Assembly: GCA_003260075.1 (NCBI GenBank)
Contig: QLIY01000453.1
Coordinates: 62,610 to 126,609, forward strand
Reading direction: 5' to 3'
Length of the DNA: 64,000 nucleotides
Source: Phallusia mammillata
Taxonomy: Eukaryota; Chordata; Ascidiacea; Phlebobranchia; Ascidiidae
The position numbers were made by a program, and so were the translations under genes. The notes under the pieces are model-generated. The model did no database searches and was not told the DNA's origin. It saw only the letters and a program-made list of their open reading frames with translations. This document shows, piece after piece, positions 1 through 12,059 of this stretch. Numbering within the stretch: position 1 is the first letter of the stretch; each line of letters begins with the position of its first letter.

Positions 1-84
1 CAGAAAGTTTTCTGCAGTCCGGTAACGAACGTAACGAACCCCTCGCGGACCGGCACCGGGCCGCGGCCTAATACTGGATTACTG
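1..84. mobile_element. Right-end fragment of a hAT-like short element
   Basis: The first bases resemble the right half of the complete element at 16823-17028: both have a 'cccggtaac / ccggtaacg' block, then 'ctc-cggaccg-accgggccg', then a degenerate end near 'ggattactgg'. The left part lies outside the window. It sits in the intron after exon 3 of the minus-strand P450 gene. Assignment is by similarity only; the exact right border is uncertain. Confidence 0.5.
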
Positions 85-209
85 GTATGATATTTCCTTA
101 GCTATATTTTTTAGACATGTTTTTTTCGTTTTGAGTCATCGAAACGCCTCTTTACCTAATATGGTTTTTGGTCCATATTTTTCAAAAAATGTGAAAAATG
201 ATTCTGTAC

Positions 210-1182
210 CTTTATGTTCAAAGGTTTGTTTCCATGTTTTCTCACAAACTCAACGAACATATCCCCCTCTTCATTGACTGTTTCCTCCATTTTCTTACGC
301 GCCATCCCCTTTCTAAACAAAAAAATGTTGAAAAAGACCACTTGTTGAAAAAGACATTTTTTGCTTGACACACTACAGAGCGTTTCGCAAGATAAACAAG
401 TTGCATGATCGAATTTCATTTTCTCAACTGTTCAAATAGTGAAATATTTAAATTATATTACTTACTCTCTCAAAAATTTAAGGCCGAAATGCTTTTGAAA
501 CTTAAAAGCATCATCGTATTGCTTAAATGCAATTCCTTTTCGTCCGGTCAAAGAGCAGAAGATTGTCACGAAAGGACGATCAGAAAACATCGCACTTTGT
601 TTAACAAGGGCCTGAGATAAAAAGTGCACATGTTTTGTACCAACCCTCTACTTTGGACTTCTTTTTTGTTTAGGCTTTATCAGCTTTACAGGCGATGATA
701 CTTTTTTCGGCTAAGTTTTGCACTCCCCTGCAATCATCCTTTTTGTATTGTAAGCACTTGGTGTGAGGCAAAAAAAACGTAAAGATTTTTTTACCTTTGA
801 CAATAGCATTGTTACTATTATACGACGAGCACCAACTTTACTTATCCTAAAATATTTTAAAGAAGAAAAAACAAAAACTATTTTGTTGTCATATTACCTG
901 ATTAACAGCTTCAAAATTATTTAAAATCACTACTTCTTGACGACCAATTCTGGCCGACATGACAGGTCCGTATTTCTCCAGGCTCCATTTCTTGAACTCG
1001 GTTGCAGGGTTTTTCCCCATGTAAGGCAAGACCCCTACCAGTGGTAAACCCCTGGGGCCTGGGGGGAACTTGGCATGGGGACGACGCCACCAGTAGATGT
1101 ATAACAAAGTGACAACAACTCCAAGTAGGTTCCAAAAACTAAAAACAGCAGAAAACTGTGGCAACATTAACGACACCGACAT
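210..1182 (-). CDS. CYP2-like cytochrome P450, 5' part only (exons 1-3; continues beyond window start)
   Basis: Exons on the minus strand: 898-1182 (ATG at 1182, 95 codons), 466-611 and 210-312. Exon 1 encodes a hydrophobic N-terminal anchor, then the WWRRP halt-transfer patch and the proline hinge PPGPRGLPLVG, the usual start of a microsomal CYP2-type enzyme. Exon 2 encodes the ALVKQSAMFSDRP block and exon 3 the KGMARKKMEE block. Splice phases (0, 2, 0) and exon lengths (146 and 103 bp in exons 2 and 3) match every complete P450 in the window. As a family, these are haem-thiolate monooxygenases held in the ER membrane and fed electrons by P450 reductase. The haem-binding half lies left of position 1, so functionality cannot be judged here. 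Confidence 0.85.
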
Positions 1183-1810
1183 CTTGATAGCAATATTCCT
1201 TGACTCTTGTGTTCACCTCCATTTATAGAAGAAAAAATGGTGTTGTATGACGTAAGCTTAGGTTTGTTTGAGTTATGCAAGGTTGGCAGAAATGTTTTGC
1301 AGGCGCTTCACTAGCATCTTTACCTTCGCTGTTCGCATTTGTTGATTTCATGTCACATCCACGCACCCCTCATCAAAAAACATGTTTTGCAAACTGACAA
1401 CGTTAATCAGCAAATCGAGTAGGCAAATACATACGACCGTGGCCAACGTACGATGCTATTCTGCTCCAGACATATGTAATCTGTTTATGCCAATCTAATA
1501 AAGTAAAGTGCAGCATCTCTCATACATGTACTTGCAAACATAAGTGCATGGTGCAGATATTATTGCTTTTTTACACAGAAAAGGTTAAAGATATAGAAAA
1601 GCAAGAACAAATGTCCTACTATTTACACCTCATAATTTTAAACTTAGTAAACATGTTGTAAGAAATTCACTTACCATGATACATTAGCCGATTTTGCTTA
1701 AATAAGCACATTAGGTATGTGCTAAAAATTTAAAGTACCCAAGCTTCAAAGCCTTATGGAGAACAAAAATTTACCCGTAACGTTGATAAATTCCGTTACA
1801 TTTGACTATA
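1183..1810. other. 5' flank of the minus-strand P450; no gene seen
   Basis: This is upstream sequence of the minus-strand P450. The part at about 1255-1350 is repeated, degenerate, at about 2075-2170 upstream of the exon 1 relic (shared 'atgcaaggttg' and 'gcatttgttgatttcat'). I see no coding exon or RNA gene in it. Confidence 0.5.
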
Positions 1811-2006
1811 CATTAGAATAATCGACATGGAAGGTCCGTATTTCTCAAGACTCCATTTCTTGAACGCTCTTGCAGGACTTTTTCCAAAGTAAGGCAAGAC
1901 CCCTACAAGTGGTAAACATAAGATATGTAACAAAGTTGCAACAAGTACAAGTATGCTTCAAAAACTAATAACAGACGAAAACTGCAACATCGATAAAATT
2001 GACATG
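1811..2006 (-). pseudogene. Degenerate P450 exon 1 relic
   Basis: On the minus strand this stretch aligns with exon 1 of the P450 at 898-1182: the block encoding KYGP.MS, the LPYFGKSP-like block and the leader. It lacks about 60 bp that encode the RRP...PPGPRG hinge and carries frame-breaking changes. The flank beyond it (to about 2170) is also similar to the upstream region of the first gene, so promoter plus exon 1 were duplicated together and then decayed. No matching exons 2-9 follow on this strand. Confidence 0.7.
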
Positions 2007-3338
2007 TTTATTACTGTTGATCATTTTTTGTTGGAAAAATCTTATATGAAAGTTTTTGTGGTTTACTTGACCTAGGCTGTATTTGAAACATGCAAGGTTG
2101 CCAAGAGTGCTTTGCTGGCTTGTCGCTTTGAATCTTCAATACCCTCTCTATTCGCATTTGTTGATTTCATACCACACCTCCACAACTCTCAGCAGAAATA
2201 TGTTTTCCGGAACCTTACTCAGCAGGTATAAAATTCGTGGTTATGCTCAACCATTTAAAAATGTCGATGCAAATAGACATGAACCTGACCCTACACATGT
2301 TTTTACTATGCTGCAAGCGTTTGCGACTCGTTCAAGTTCATCTAAAGTTATTTGCTTGCCTCAAAATCGTGCGTTGCAAGGGTCGCTGATAATAAACAAA
2401 AAAAATATTGGGTAAACAAGGACAAAAAATGGATAAATGATAATAAACGTCACACAACTTTTTTCAACACTTTGCAGCCCAGCAACCAACGCAGTATGAA
2501 ACTCCGTTTTTATTGGTAAGTATATTCGTTTTAAAATAACATGTTTAGAGAGGTCGTTGGTAACACAGAGTCAAACTCCGGGAGGACCAATTTAACACAA
2601 TTATTTATCACGTGTAAAAACACAAGAATACCTAGAATTCCTTCAAACAGCTTAGCATCAGCAGCTCTGGTTTGCTGTTTACAGCAGGAAAAGCTACCAA
2701 ACGCTTCATATTGACTTTTTTGGCGTCCCTGTGATTTGATTTTCTGTTTCTGGTCTTAATTTCATTGGGAAATTGTTGGCAAAATCATAAGCTTATTATG
2801 AACCAGTTCGCGATTATAATGACATACGCAGTTGTAAAATGGTTCTGGTATCATGGAAAAAACAAATCACCTTTAATCTAATTACTCTTTGTATCGAAAA
2901 TGCGTGATTGGCATTTTGTTCTCGAGAACGTGGTTGTTCAAAACTAATTTGTGCGTATTTAGCAAAACCAAAGACGCTGTGGAATGACGCAGCAATATGT
3001 CGGTGCTTGTTGACAAGACTTGAAGGCGCCAACCGAAGTATTTTCCCAAAACCACGACGAAGCTGAAATTGCAGAATTGCAGCTTTCGTAAACGCATTAA
3101 AACGCAGTCAGCTTATAAACTTTCTTGTTACATCCTGCTCAGGAAAAGTAGTGCAAAAGCTTAAGTCCATCGCCATGGTCCAAGAGGCAATCTCATTCGT
3201 CGCGGAGAAATCCATAACAGTTTTAAGCTTTTGAAACCTGCTTAAAAAAGACCTCACAATAACGAATTAGCTTTTGCACGTATTTTTTTCTATTTGTGAT
3301 ATTCCGATTTTCACACTGCATTTATTGTAACGTTGTAG
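2007..3338. other. Spacer; exons 1-2 of the following P450 not found
   Basis: Apart from the duplicated flank up to about 2170, I recognise nothing here. The open frames in this stretch have no P450 similarity. In particular I searched for the hydrophobic leader plus PPGPRG exon and the VKQSA...LRE exon that should precede 3339 and did not find a convincing copy of either. Confidence 0.4.
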
Positions 3339-6290
3339 AAAGGGTCTAGCAAGAGCCAGAATGGAAGAAATTATTAATGTTGAAGGAGATGAATTTGTAA
3401 AGTTTCTTCACACATTTCAAGACAAACCCATAGATTTTAAGGTGAGCTAAAATAGTCCACATTCCCTTTGCTAACAAAACAACAACACAAATATTTATGA
3501 CTTTAGAAATACTTTTACTGGTTGACATCAAACATCATTTCAAAAGTTGCTCTTGGAAAACGTTACGACTTTGGCGATCCAAAGTTCCATGAACTTCTAG
3601 AAGTTCTTAGCAAGCTGTAAGTATGTGAATAAGTTGAAAGTCATTAGATGTGTTATGTGGTCTGTTTAGTTGTCCGAAGTTTAAATCCTTAGTCGCACAC
3701 CAAATTTCCAATGACTTGATGATAAAGTTGTGCAACATCGTAGAACACTTCAATTTTTCAATTAACTATGAACAAGATTTGTACAGATGTACTTATAGTA
3801 CCGATACTGCTACGCAAAAATGTACATATCAGACTTAAAGAGTTTGTCACATAGCTGGCTAACATGGTTTTGTAAAGACTTTAAGGTTTTAGATTTGTAC
3901 GTATATTTTGCTTGATGATAAATATAATCGTCAAGGTTGATGTGAATTCCTGAGTAGACTCATAAACTGATTCGTACATGTATGATGTTTAATTAATTGA
4001 GCAATCAAAGGTGACATTTTTTAGCTTCGGGGACGTCGACGACGCACCGATGATTGCCGTTATCAATTTGTTTCCATCTGCTTCTCGCGTTCCACCTTTC
4101 TCCATGGCCATGAAGAGATTCGATAAGCGGCAGGAGACTGTTTTGAGTACGTTTTTGTGACCATACGTACTATTCAACTTGAATGTACTACTATCTCTTT
4201 AAATGGCCTAAATTAGGGGTGTCAAACTCAAACAACTTTGAGGGCCAAAAAGACTTTCAAGTCGAGGGCCGCTATCGAAAGAATCCATGATTAAAAAATG
4301 AAATGTTCATTAATGCCATTGACTACATTAAAACAATATTGTAATAAATAACAAACAAATTTACAGTGTAGCAGAGTAAAATAACCGACTATGCTTTTAT
4401 TGCATACAATGACGCAACTATCGCAATTGATGATTCCAGGATGGGCTATTTCGATCACCCTATTAAAGCCGCTACTAGAAAATGATTGTGTTATGTAAAC
4501 TCACAGGCAGGGTATAAACTTATAACTTCTGAAAGTCACTTCGCGGGTCGCACAAAAACTCTTGGAGGGCCGCATGCGACCCGCGGACCGCGTGTTTGAC
4601 ACCCCTGGTTTAAATAGTAACAAAAGACCACGACTGACCTAACCAATCGTAATTCATTATACATTGCTGAGTATAAAACTTATCCTACAAATTTTGAACT
4701 TTCATTAAACACCTCAAGATTGCCCATGTTTTAGCTAAAATAATCAACAGTATGTACTCTACAAAAAGCTAATATTTTCAATCTGAACAGAATACCTTCA
4801 GCAGTATATTGACGAACATAAGGTGAAATTTGATCCTGACAACATCAATGATTTTATTGATGCTTTTCTTTATGAAAACCAGTTCGGGAGAAAAATGAAC
4901 ACTTCTTTTACTGTAAGCTTTGTTTGTTTAGTGATCACCAACAACGGCTGTATTCCAATGTAAATTGTAGGCACCTAAGCAAGACATTAAGCTAGAGCAG
5001 TGGTTATCAAACTTTTTTATTGTCGGGGCCAAATGGTAGCTTTTTAAGTGTGTATACGGAGCCGCAAAAAAACGAAAACTTGAGAAAATCACACAAGATT
5101 ATTACCTTGAAAGCTAAAATAGCAATCTTTGGTGGTTTTCTCAGGTTTGGTGGGAGCCGCAAAATAAGTAGTTGGGAGCCGCATGCAGGCCGAGAGCCGC
5201 GTTTGAGAACCACTGAGCTAATAAAAAGTATACGACATATTTTACAGGAACGACAACTCAGAGCGTATTGTCGAGATTTGTTTGTTGCTGGATCTGAAAC
5301 TTCTAGTTCAACTCTTGCATGGTGTTTTGCATTCTTTCTCAACCACCCAGAGTACGCTAAGATTATTGAGCAGGAGGTTATTGACGTCATTGGTAAGCAT
5401 ACATCACAAATTTTCTTCAAACAAAGACCGCATTATGATCTTTAAATACTTACTTGCTGAATTATTTTAATTTTAGTACGGAAACATAAGTTACCATTCC
5501 ATGAAACAGCATTTAGTTCATCTCATCAAAAATATGTTTATCTCAAGGCAACTTGTTGAATACCGATTTGAGCTCATTAAGTTGTCAAATATTGCTTGTA
5601 GGAACCGACAAACCTTCTATGGCGCATAGAGAACATATGCCCATGACTTGCGCCTTCATTCAAGAAGTGATGAGAAACAAAACTTTGGCTCCGCTGTCTG
5701 TGACACACCTTACGTCGGAAACAATAGAATTGATGGGATTTGTGATACCAAAAGGAATCAAAGTCAATGAGTAGAAAATTATCTGACTTTTATTCAAGTA
5801 CTGTTTAATATGCACCACAACAAATGATGGCGGCTGATGGTGTGAATGAATACAGACAAGTAATCTGTAAATATTGTTAACTCATCAAACATTAAAGAGG
5901 TATCGAGAACTTTCTGGAATGGCAACGACTGTACACCGGGTATTTTGTATTTAGGTTATACCAAACCTAGACGGGGCTCACATGGACCCAAATACATGGC
6001 CAAATCCGGAAGTGTTTAACCCACGAAGACACATCGATGAAAACGGAAAGTTTATGAAATCAAACAAAATTATTCCATTTTCGGTCGGAGCAAGATTTTG
6101 TCTTGGAGAAAGCTTAGCCAAGGCTGAGATTTTCATTTTTTTCACAAAGCTTGTTCAACATTTTAAGATTAAATCGGCCAAAGATTATTTGCCTCCACTG
6201 GACCGAGAAATGATGTCAATAGTACTTAGTCCTAGAGAATGTGAAGTTGTGCTTGAAGCAATTTTTTATGATAGTTTTTATGATAACTAA
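3339..6290 (+). CDS. CYP2-like cytochrome P450, 5'-truncated (exons 3-9)
   Basis: Exons: 3339-3441, 3507-3616, 4025-4146, 4791-4912, 5248-5392, 5602-5762, 5955-6290. They encode KGLARARMEE, YFYWLTSN, the NLFPSASRVPPF block, YIDEH...DDFIDAFLYE-like helix, the I-helix AGSETSSSTL, the K-helix EVMR (ExxR) with IPKG, and the haem loop FSVGARFCLGES with its cysteine. All splice phases follow the family pattern and no stop or frameshift occurs. The product ends about seven residues longer than its relatives (tail ..FYDSFYDN). Exons 1 and 2 (membrane anchor, hinge, VKQSA block) are not recognisable upstream. Either they lie in strongly diverged form or the gene is a truncated pseudogene that has not yet decayed. 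Two hAT-like elements sit in introns 5 and 6. The exon 8 donor (GTCAAT) is weak. Confidence 0.7.
4214..4607. mobile_element. hAT-like MITE in P450 intron
   Basis: The ends are inverted copies: left 'taggggtgtcaaactc', right (read on minus) 'caggggtgtcaaacac'. Flanking 8-mers gcctaaat (4206-4213) and gtttaaat (4608-4615) agree at six of eight sites, as expected for an aged hAT target duplication. The element is 394 bp with no transposase frame. It lies in the intron between the exons ending at 4146 and starting at 4791. Confidence 0.8.
4998..5215. mobile_element. hAT-like MITE next to P450 exon 7
   Basis: Terminal inverted repeats 'cagtggttatcaaac' (left) and 'cagtggttctcaaac' (right, minus strand), flanked by agctagag / agctaata (six of eight match). 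It is 218 bp, non-coding, and ends only about 30 bp before the acceptor of the exon at 5248, so it forms the 3' end of that intron. Long open frames across it are chance read-through into exon 7. Confidence 0.8.
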
Positions 6291-6546
6291 TCACATCCAT
6301 CTAGTAATTTTAAGACGTGTTCGACTCAATGGAAATACAGTTCATATCTTTTCCATCTGCGTGCATTTGAAAAGTCTATTCTATACATTTTACATATTTT
6401 TTCCCCTAAAATTAATTGTTGTCTGTTAAGCTACATTATACAGTAAGCTATATTTACAATTGTAACTTTATAACACTACCTAAATAGTAAAAAACACTCA
6501 GTTATTATCACACAATAGTCTCTTTTGTCATTGGTAACAAGTACAT

Positions 6547-6626
6547 GGGTTCGAACCCCGTGAACGACAAATTTCAACAAGGGCAAATTTCAATTCTCGG
6601 ACTGCCGCCTGATTGTCGAAAAATAC
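6547..6626 (+). repeat. 5'-truncated SINE copy (tail half)
   Basis: An 80-bp block starting at a B-box-like ggttcgaaccc is nearly identical to 6942-7021. It holds the B box and the non-tRNA tail ending 'gattgtcgaaaaatac' but lacks the A-box half, as expected for a 5'-truncated retrotransposed copy. It lies about 315 bp upstream of the full copy in the spacer between two P450 genes. Confidence 0.75.
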
Positions 6627-6865
6627 ATGCTGTCTCATAGGAATGTTGTAAAATTTGATTTGTTGATGAGTGATTCTCTCTGCGTTCAATGACTTCAAGT
6701 TAGATTATGATGTTCTAGATGTCGCAGTAGGTAAAAAATCTTTTCTACGGAAGATTTTATTTATAAAATATATTTCTGTGCAACAACATTTAATAAAAAT
6801 TAAAGTTACACTGAATTTAAGGAAAACTGCAAATACAGAAAAAAATAAACTAGGTTAAAGTTTGG

Positions 6866-7021
6866 GGCGGGAACGTGGCCGAATGGCCTGGCGCGCCTGA
6901 CCCACATACACCTGATCGGGATTCGTCCCCGGAAGTATCCTGGGTTCGAACCCCGTGAACGACAAATTTCAACAAGGGCAAATTTCAGTTCTCGGACTGC
7001 CGCCTGATTGTCGAAAAATAC
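6866..7021 (+). mobile_element. tRNA-derived SINE
   Basis: The 5' half resembles a Ser/Leu-type tRNA: A-box-like tggccgaatgg (6876-6886), a long variable-arm region, and B box ggttcgaaccc (6943-6953). A non-tRNA tail follows, also found alone at 6547-6626. Pol III A and B boxes plus a shared tail are the hallmark of tRNA-derived SINEs. The tail ends at 7021 and an 11-base G run plus A run follow. The SINE lies about 190 bp upstream of the ATG at 7212. Confidence 0.75.
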
Positions 7022-7032
7022 GGGGGGGGGGG
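7022..7032. repeat. Poly-G run (11 bp) at SINE 3' end
   Basis: A G run directly followed by A residues at the end of the SINE. It may be a degenerate SINE tail or the same kind of G filler seen elsewhere in the window. Confidence 0.8.
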
Positions 7033-7211
7033 AAAAAAAAAGTTTCCAGCCGATTATAACGTTTTATTCAGAGACCACAGGGTTCAGCTATTTATCACGC
7101 AAACACCGTCAGCGCATTTCACTTGTATGACATGTGAAAGGCATGTCGTAACAGCGCCAGGCAATATTTGACATCTCATTCAATCGAACAAGCACCACAT
7201 CTCAATTGAGA

Positions 7212-10200
7212 ATGGCCTCGACCGAAGCATTGGTTGGTGTCCTACCAAATTTTTCGTCAGTTTTTAGTATTTTTAACCTGGTGTTCGTGCTGATTACTTT
7301 TCTGTACGTTGTTTGGTGGCGCAGACCCAATGGAAAATTCCCCCCTGGTCCCAGGGGCGTTCCAGTGTTGGGCGTTGTCCCGTTTTTAGGGAAATGCCCA
7401 ACAAAGACAATGAAGCGTTGGAGTGAAGAGAAGTATGGAGATGTGATGTCGATTAAGATCGGTTTTCAAAACGTTGTGGTATTAAATACATACGAAGCTG
7501 TTAGCCAGGTCAGTTTAAGCACAACACTGTGATTTCTAACGATATTTTAGTGATGCTAGGTTAGACATTTGTACACAATGGACAAGGTTTGAAAATCGGT
7601 GGCTTGTGTTTTTAAAAGGATCAGACCCCAATTATAGAGATCAGTGTACATTTGAAAAGACTTTTTATTATCTTCTCAAAAAATAGCTAATATATTTTTG
7701 TCAAAATATCATTGTAGTCTGTTAACCCACATTTTACAGTCGTTGTGACTATAAACACACTACTTTAAAAGTGAAAAAACACGATAATTGTCACACAATA
7801 GTCTCTTCGGGCAATGGTGATAAGAACAAGCTGTGGGTCATTGGTATGTGTTAAAATTTGATCCTAATTTGCCGATGACAGTATTAAGAAAAAAACATAG
7901 CAATCATTTATTTCACTGTTTTTGTTAACATGCTAATGGGATTTTAGGTGTAAAACGGTGTTTCAGCAGCTTTGTGTATGTTTTGCAGGCACTTGTCAAA
8001 CAGGGAGCCACGTTTTCCGATCGCCCTCGTCGACCTTTGTTGTCAAAACTGACTGGTAATGACGGAATTGTGTCGATGCCATATGGAGACGACTTTAAGG
8101 CACAAAAGCATTTCGGTCTAAAGTTTCTTAGAGAGTATGTCAAGTCGTGTTGTGAGCCATAGTTTTAACCAGTGACAATCAAACTGTAGGCCAAAGAAAA
8201 AAAAGTGCACCCCGAGAGATTTCCAAGTGCACCGCGAAAGTTTCTCTATTTTAATATTTAAGACTTATTTTTTATATATTTAATGCATGACAACGTAATT
8301 GAGGTCATGTATTTCTTGTTTGCCATAAAAAGCAATTTCATCCACCATAATAAAGTTACAAATTGACTATTTTTAACAACTTTTGTGCTGTTGACCTTGC
8401 AAAGTGTGTCGTGGAACAAAAATTGTGTTTGTTAGTGCGATGCATGCTTGAAAAGTTCTATTGATTTAAACAGTTCTGAAAACGTTTATAATCTGTAGAC
8501 TTTTCAAATGATTTTATTAAACACCTGCCCGATACCAACTTCAAAAATGGAGAATTTTAGATATGTTGAGCGTGGAACTGAACGCAGAATGTCGCACACA
8601 TTTAGTTATCCACCACCTGTGTCGTGTCACTAACCTTTCCGACGAGTTGCTTGATTTGAAGTAGAATCAAATAATGTCAAATAAACTAGTTTCTAAACGT
8701 AGAAAAGGAATGGGAAGAAAACAGATGGAAGACTTAATAAACGCTGAAGGCGATCAGTTTGTGGAATTTTTGCGGTCATTTGGAAACACACCAGTCAATA
8801 TGAAGGTAAATTTGCCATTATTGTGTCAACTGAAAGATTTTTTTTGTAACGTACATACAAGGCCGTATTAGAGTGTTTACCGGATCTTTTTCTACAACAG
8901 AAATATCTGTACTGGCTGACGAGCAATGTTATATCCCAGACGGCACTCGGTAAACGATTCGAGTACGGAGACCCAGAGTTTGTCGATATGCTTGAAACCA
9001 TGAGCCTGCTGTGAGCTTTTTGAAAATACGTTGACTTGACATAAATTAGCAGTTTGAAACTTGGGGTAACGGTGAATCACAGGGTGCAATCTCAAGGGTT
9101 TTTCTAGCTTAACTTATTTTTGAGGAATAGATACTTGGTGGTCAAAAATATACTTATCCTCTTTGTCACTTTTAGGCGGTTTAAGTGGTTTAATTTTTAG
9201 GTTTAAGAGTTTAAATTTTAAGTGTTAATTTTTGTATGTGGCCAATAACATTTGTTTCAAGTTTGTGGAGCTCTTCTGGCAAATAAAGAGCTCTACAAAC
9301 TTGATATTATGCCTGGCAGCAATAGCTTATGTAAACATTTTTTTTCACTGCGGTCTAAAAAGTGCAATCTTCAAACGATTCTGTGTTCCTTCAAATAGCT
9401 TTGGAGATTCAAAAGATGGCAACAAACTGGGAATTTTGAACCTTTTCGAATACCTTGCGTATGTTCCTCCTTTCGCTGCCGCTTTGGAAAGATTAAGAAA
9501 AAGAACGAAAAAAATTTTAGGTGAATTTGCAAAACATAATTTGTTAAACCCCGTATTTTGAAAAGTTCTTAAATTTGCACAGCAACGATGCAATCCTACA
9601 TAGACGATCACAAGGCAAAGTTTAATCCCAACCATCTCGTGGATTTCATAGATGCTTACATATTTGAGCAAAGGCTCGGAAAAGCTAAAACTAAATCTGC
9701 ATTTACGGTGAGAAACTTTAGTTAATTTACGTTAGGCAACCACAAGAAACATGTGCCGTTTATCTTGATTGTATGTTGAAAAATGAAAGTAGAAATAAAA
9801 CAAGAACAAAAAAGCTTTAACAAACAAACCATAGGGGTCAACATTTTAGGACCTCCGTTTATCTTCATTTGGAGTTGATAACTTAGCAACACCAGAAAAA
9901 ATGACAAAGTTGCCTGTTTTGCATCAGTTGAACATGTGTTGAAACTATAAGCAAAGTTATCAAAAGGCTTGCGTTTTAGGATAATCAGATGAAAGTTTAT
10001 ACACGGGATATGTTCGTTGCTGGCTCGGAAACTAGCAGCTCCACTCTAAGCTGGTTACTTGTGTTTTGCCTTGATAACCCGGAATACTACAAAATCATTG
10101 AGAAAGAAATAGAAGACGTTTTCGGTACGCTGGTTCGAAGCTAGATTTTTTTCAGTTTAAGTAAAATACTGATTTTTTATCTGCACCAAAAATAACGTGC

Positions 10201-10919
10201 CACGAGGTGTAGCAAAACGACAGTTTTTGCAAATGTTACAGGTTTCAGCGGAAATCCGACAATGTCAAAACGGGAAGACTTGCCTTTCACTTGCGCTTTC
10301 ATCCAAGAAGCAATGCGAGTCAAGACCCTTGCGCCCACTGCAGCTCAGCATAGCACATCTGAAACTTCTGAGCTTATGGGTTATATTATTCCAAAGGGAA
10401 CAACGGTAAATTACATGAGCTTAAATATGCGACTAAAGAGAAGCGCACATATTTAATTATACAACTAAGGCAGTTGAGTTTCAATCTCACAATGTTTAAA
10501 CGCGTTTGCATTACCTTGGACTATTTAGCTTTTGTAAATAAACGCAATGTCAAATATCTTTTTAGCTACGACCACACCACATGTTTAGGCAAAATTTTCA
10601 TTAGATAATTCCAAATTTGGAAGGAGTACATATGGATGCAAAGACCTGGCCCAACCCAGAAGTGTTCAACCCACGAAGACACATAAACGAAAACGGAAAG
10701 TTTGTGGCCTCAAACAAAATTATTCCTTTTGGAATCGGGGCACGGTTTTGTCTTGGCGAAAGTTTGGCTCGGGTTGAAATTTTTGTTTTCTTCGTAAAAA
10801 TTCTCCAGAAATTCAAAATTCGTCCAGCCAATGCTCAACATCCGTCAGCAGATCACGAAATTCGTTCATTTGTTACATCCCCAAAAGAGTGTCTTCTTAG
10901 TTTAATATATCGTTCTTAA
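7212..10919 (+). CDS. CYP2-like cytochrome P450, complete, 508 aa
   Basis: Exons: 7212-7508, 7989-8134, 8703-8805, 8901-9010, 9399-9520, 9583-9707, 9980-10124, 10242-10405, 10605-10919; they join to 1,527 nt without a stop. The N-terminus has a hydrophobic span, WWRRP and the hinge PPGPRGVPVLG (about residues 40-50). AGSETSSSTL in exon 7 (about 315-324) is the oxygen-activating I helix, E372 and R375 form the ExxR pair, FNPRR stands for the PERF region, and C453 in FGIGARFCLGE is the haem thiolate ligand. The haem loop has FGIG where neighbours have FSVG/FSIG. Its 122-bp exon 5 places it with the two minus-strand genes rather than with the four downstream plus-strand genes (110 bp). The start is the first ATG of the exon 1 frame, after an in-frame TTG two codons upstream. 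An AATAAA lies at 11062-11067. Substrate unknown. Confidence 0.92.
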
Positions 10920-12059
10920 AACCACGGCATTTCAATTTTGAGCAAGTTCTAAATTTATCCTGCTCAATAATATTTAGCTTCTTTAATTTGCATCATGTAT
11001 TACATTTTTGCATTGTAATTTCGTTTTTTTCCGGATCTTACGTCGTTCAAATGTACTTAACAATAAAAATGAGAATAATTGACTAAACAAGTTGGGATCT
11101 TGCCATCTTTTGGAGACCGAAGAAAACCAAAAACAGAGGTAATGATAGACTTCGGTGACCAAGCGTATCATGTCAATAATTAAAAGCTTCTCTGCATTTC
11201 TACAGCAGAGCAGTTTGTGAAGTACACAACTATGAGGTAAATAAAAATAAAGATATCTGCCTACTTATGAGTAATAAATAGCTGCTTTGCTGCTGCAAAT
11301 TGGTAAACGCATCTATAAAAGACTTGCCATTGCGTGACTTGCCGCAAGCAAAACGAATGCATTTTACTGAATACAATAAGAAATCTGTTTAAATTATGGT
11401 TGAACCATATACGGTCCTCAATTCAAAACTTCACAGGAAATGTATTGGCATCTCATTTTCTATATGATTAGTTTCTGACCTAAAATAACTTGTATGGTCG
11501 TAGGTTTCAGGTATTTTTGTTACAAGCCAAGTGTACGAACAAGTCGAGCAGCACGCAATTGTTGTTTAGTGGAGGCGTTGTAGAAGCATAAACATGCTGT
11601 ATAATGCGGCCGGCAACAATGAATTTTAGCCTCATTGCATGTATGCAGATAGTGGTTATCTAATTGCATGTACATGATGTCCTAAACTAATTTTTACTCA
11701 GTTTGGCAAAGACAAAAAAAACAATTAAACGAACAAGATTAGTTTTTTCGAATTTAAACACCTAAATACGACAACAACAAATAAATGGGGGGGGGGCATG
11801 CAGATAGTGGTTATCTAATTGCATGTACATGATGTCCTGAACTAATTTTTACTCAGTTTGGCAAAGACAAAAAAAAACAATTAAACGAACAAGTTTAGTT
11901 TTTTCGAATTTAAACACCTAAATACGACAACAACAAATAAATTTGATTGCAGCACATCGGCTTGGTATAAGTTCTAATGGCGCAAAATTATTTGATGAGC
12001 TTTCAACAAAGAGGTGATGCTTCACACAAAACAGATCTGTTTTTGAACAAACTATACGT
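10920..12059. other. Spacer with 3' flanks and a poly-G-joined tandem repeat
   Basis: It begins with the 3' flank of the plus-strand P450 (AATAAA at 11062). From about 11100 it matches the region downstream of the second minus-strand P450 (about 17880-18360), so it is the duplicated 3' flank of the dead P450 copy. Within it, about 11645-11786 and 11797-11942 are near-identical copies separated by ten Gs. No gene seen. Confidence 0.6.
11645..11942. repeat. Tandem duplicate joined by poly-G
   Basis: Two copies of about 142 bp (both begin 'gcagatagtggttatc' and end 'caacaacaaataaat') are separated only by G at 11787-11796. They differ at a few sites. The corresponding place downstream of the sister gene (about 18110-18250) has a single copy. 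Confidence 0.9.

Noticed and set aside
2083-2415. 110-codon open frame on plus
   Set aside because: No recognisable domain, lies in the duplicated flank of a minus-strand P450, no splice partners.
3086-3130. Weak similarity to the VKQSA exon upstream of the truncated P450
   Set aside because: Only about four residues agree, with no LRE end or proper donor.
5007-5445. Two overlapping open frames of about 140 codons on both strands
   Set aside because: They run through the MITE at 4998-5215 and, on plus, into P450 exon 7 by chance.
6870-6955. Possible functional tRNA gene
   Set aside because: A and B boxes are present but the cloverleaf is degenerate, and the B-box half is repeated with a common tail; a SINE explains it better.
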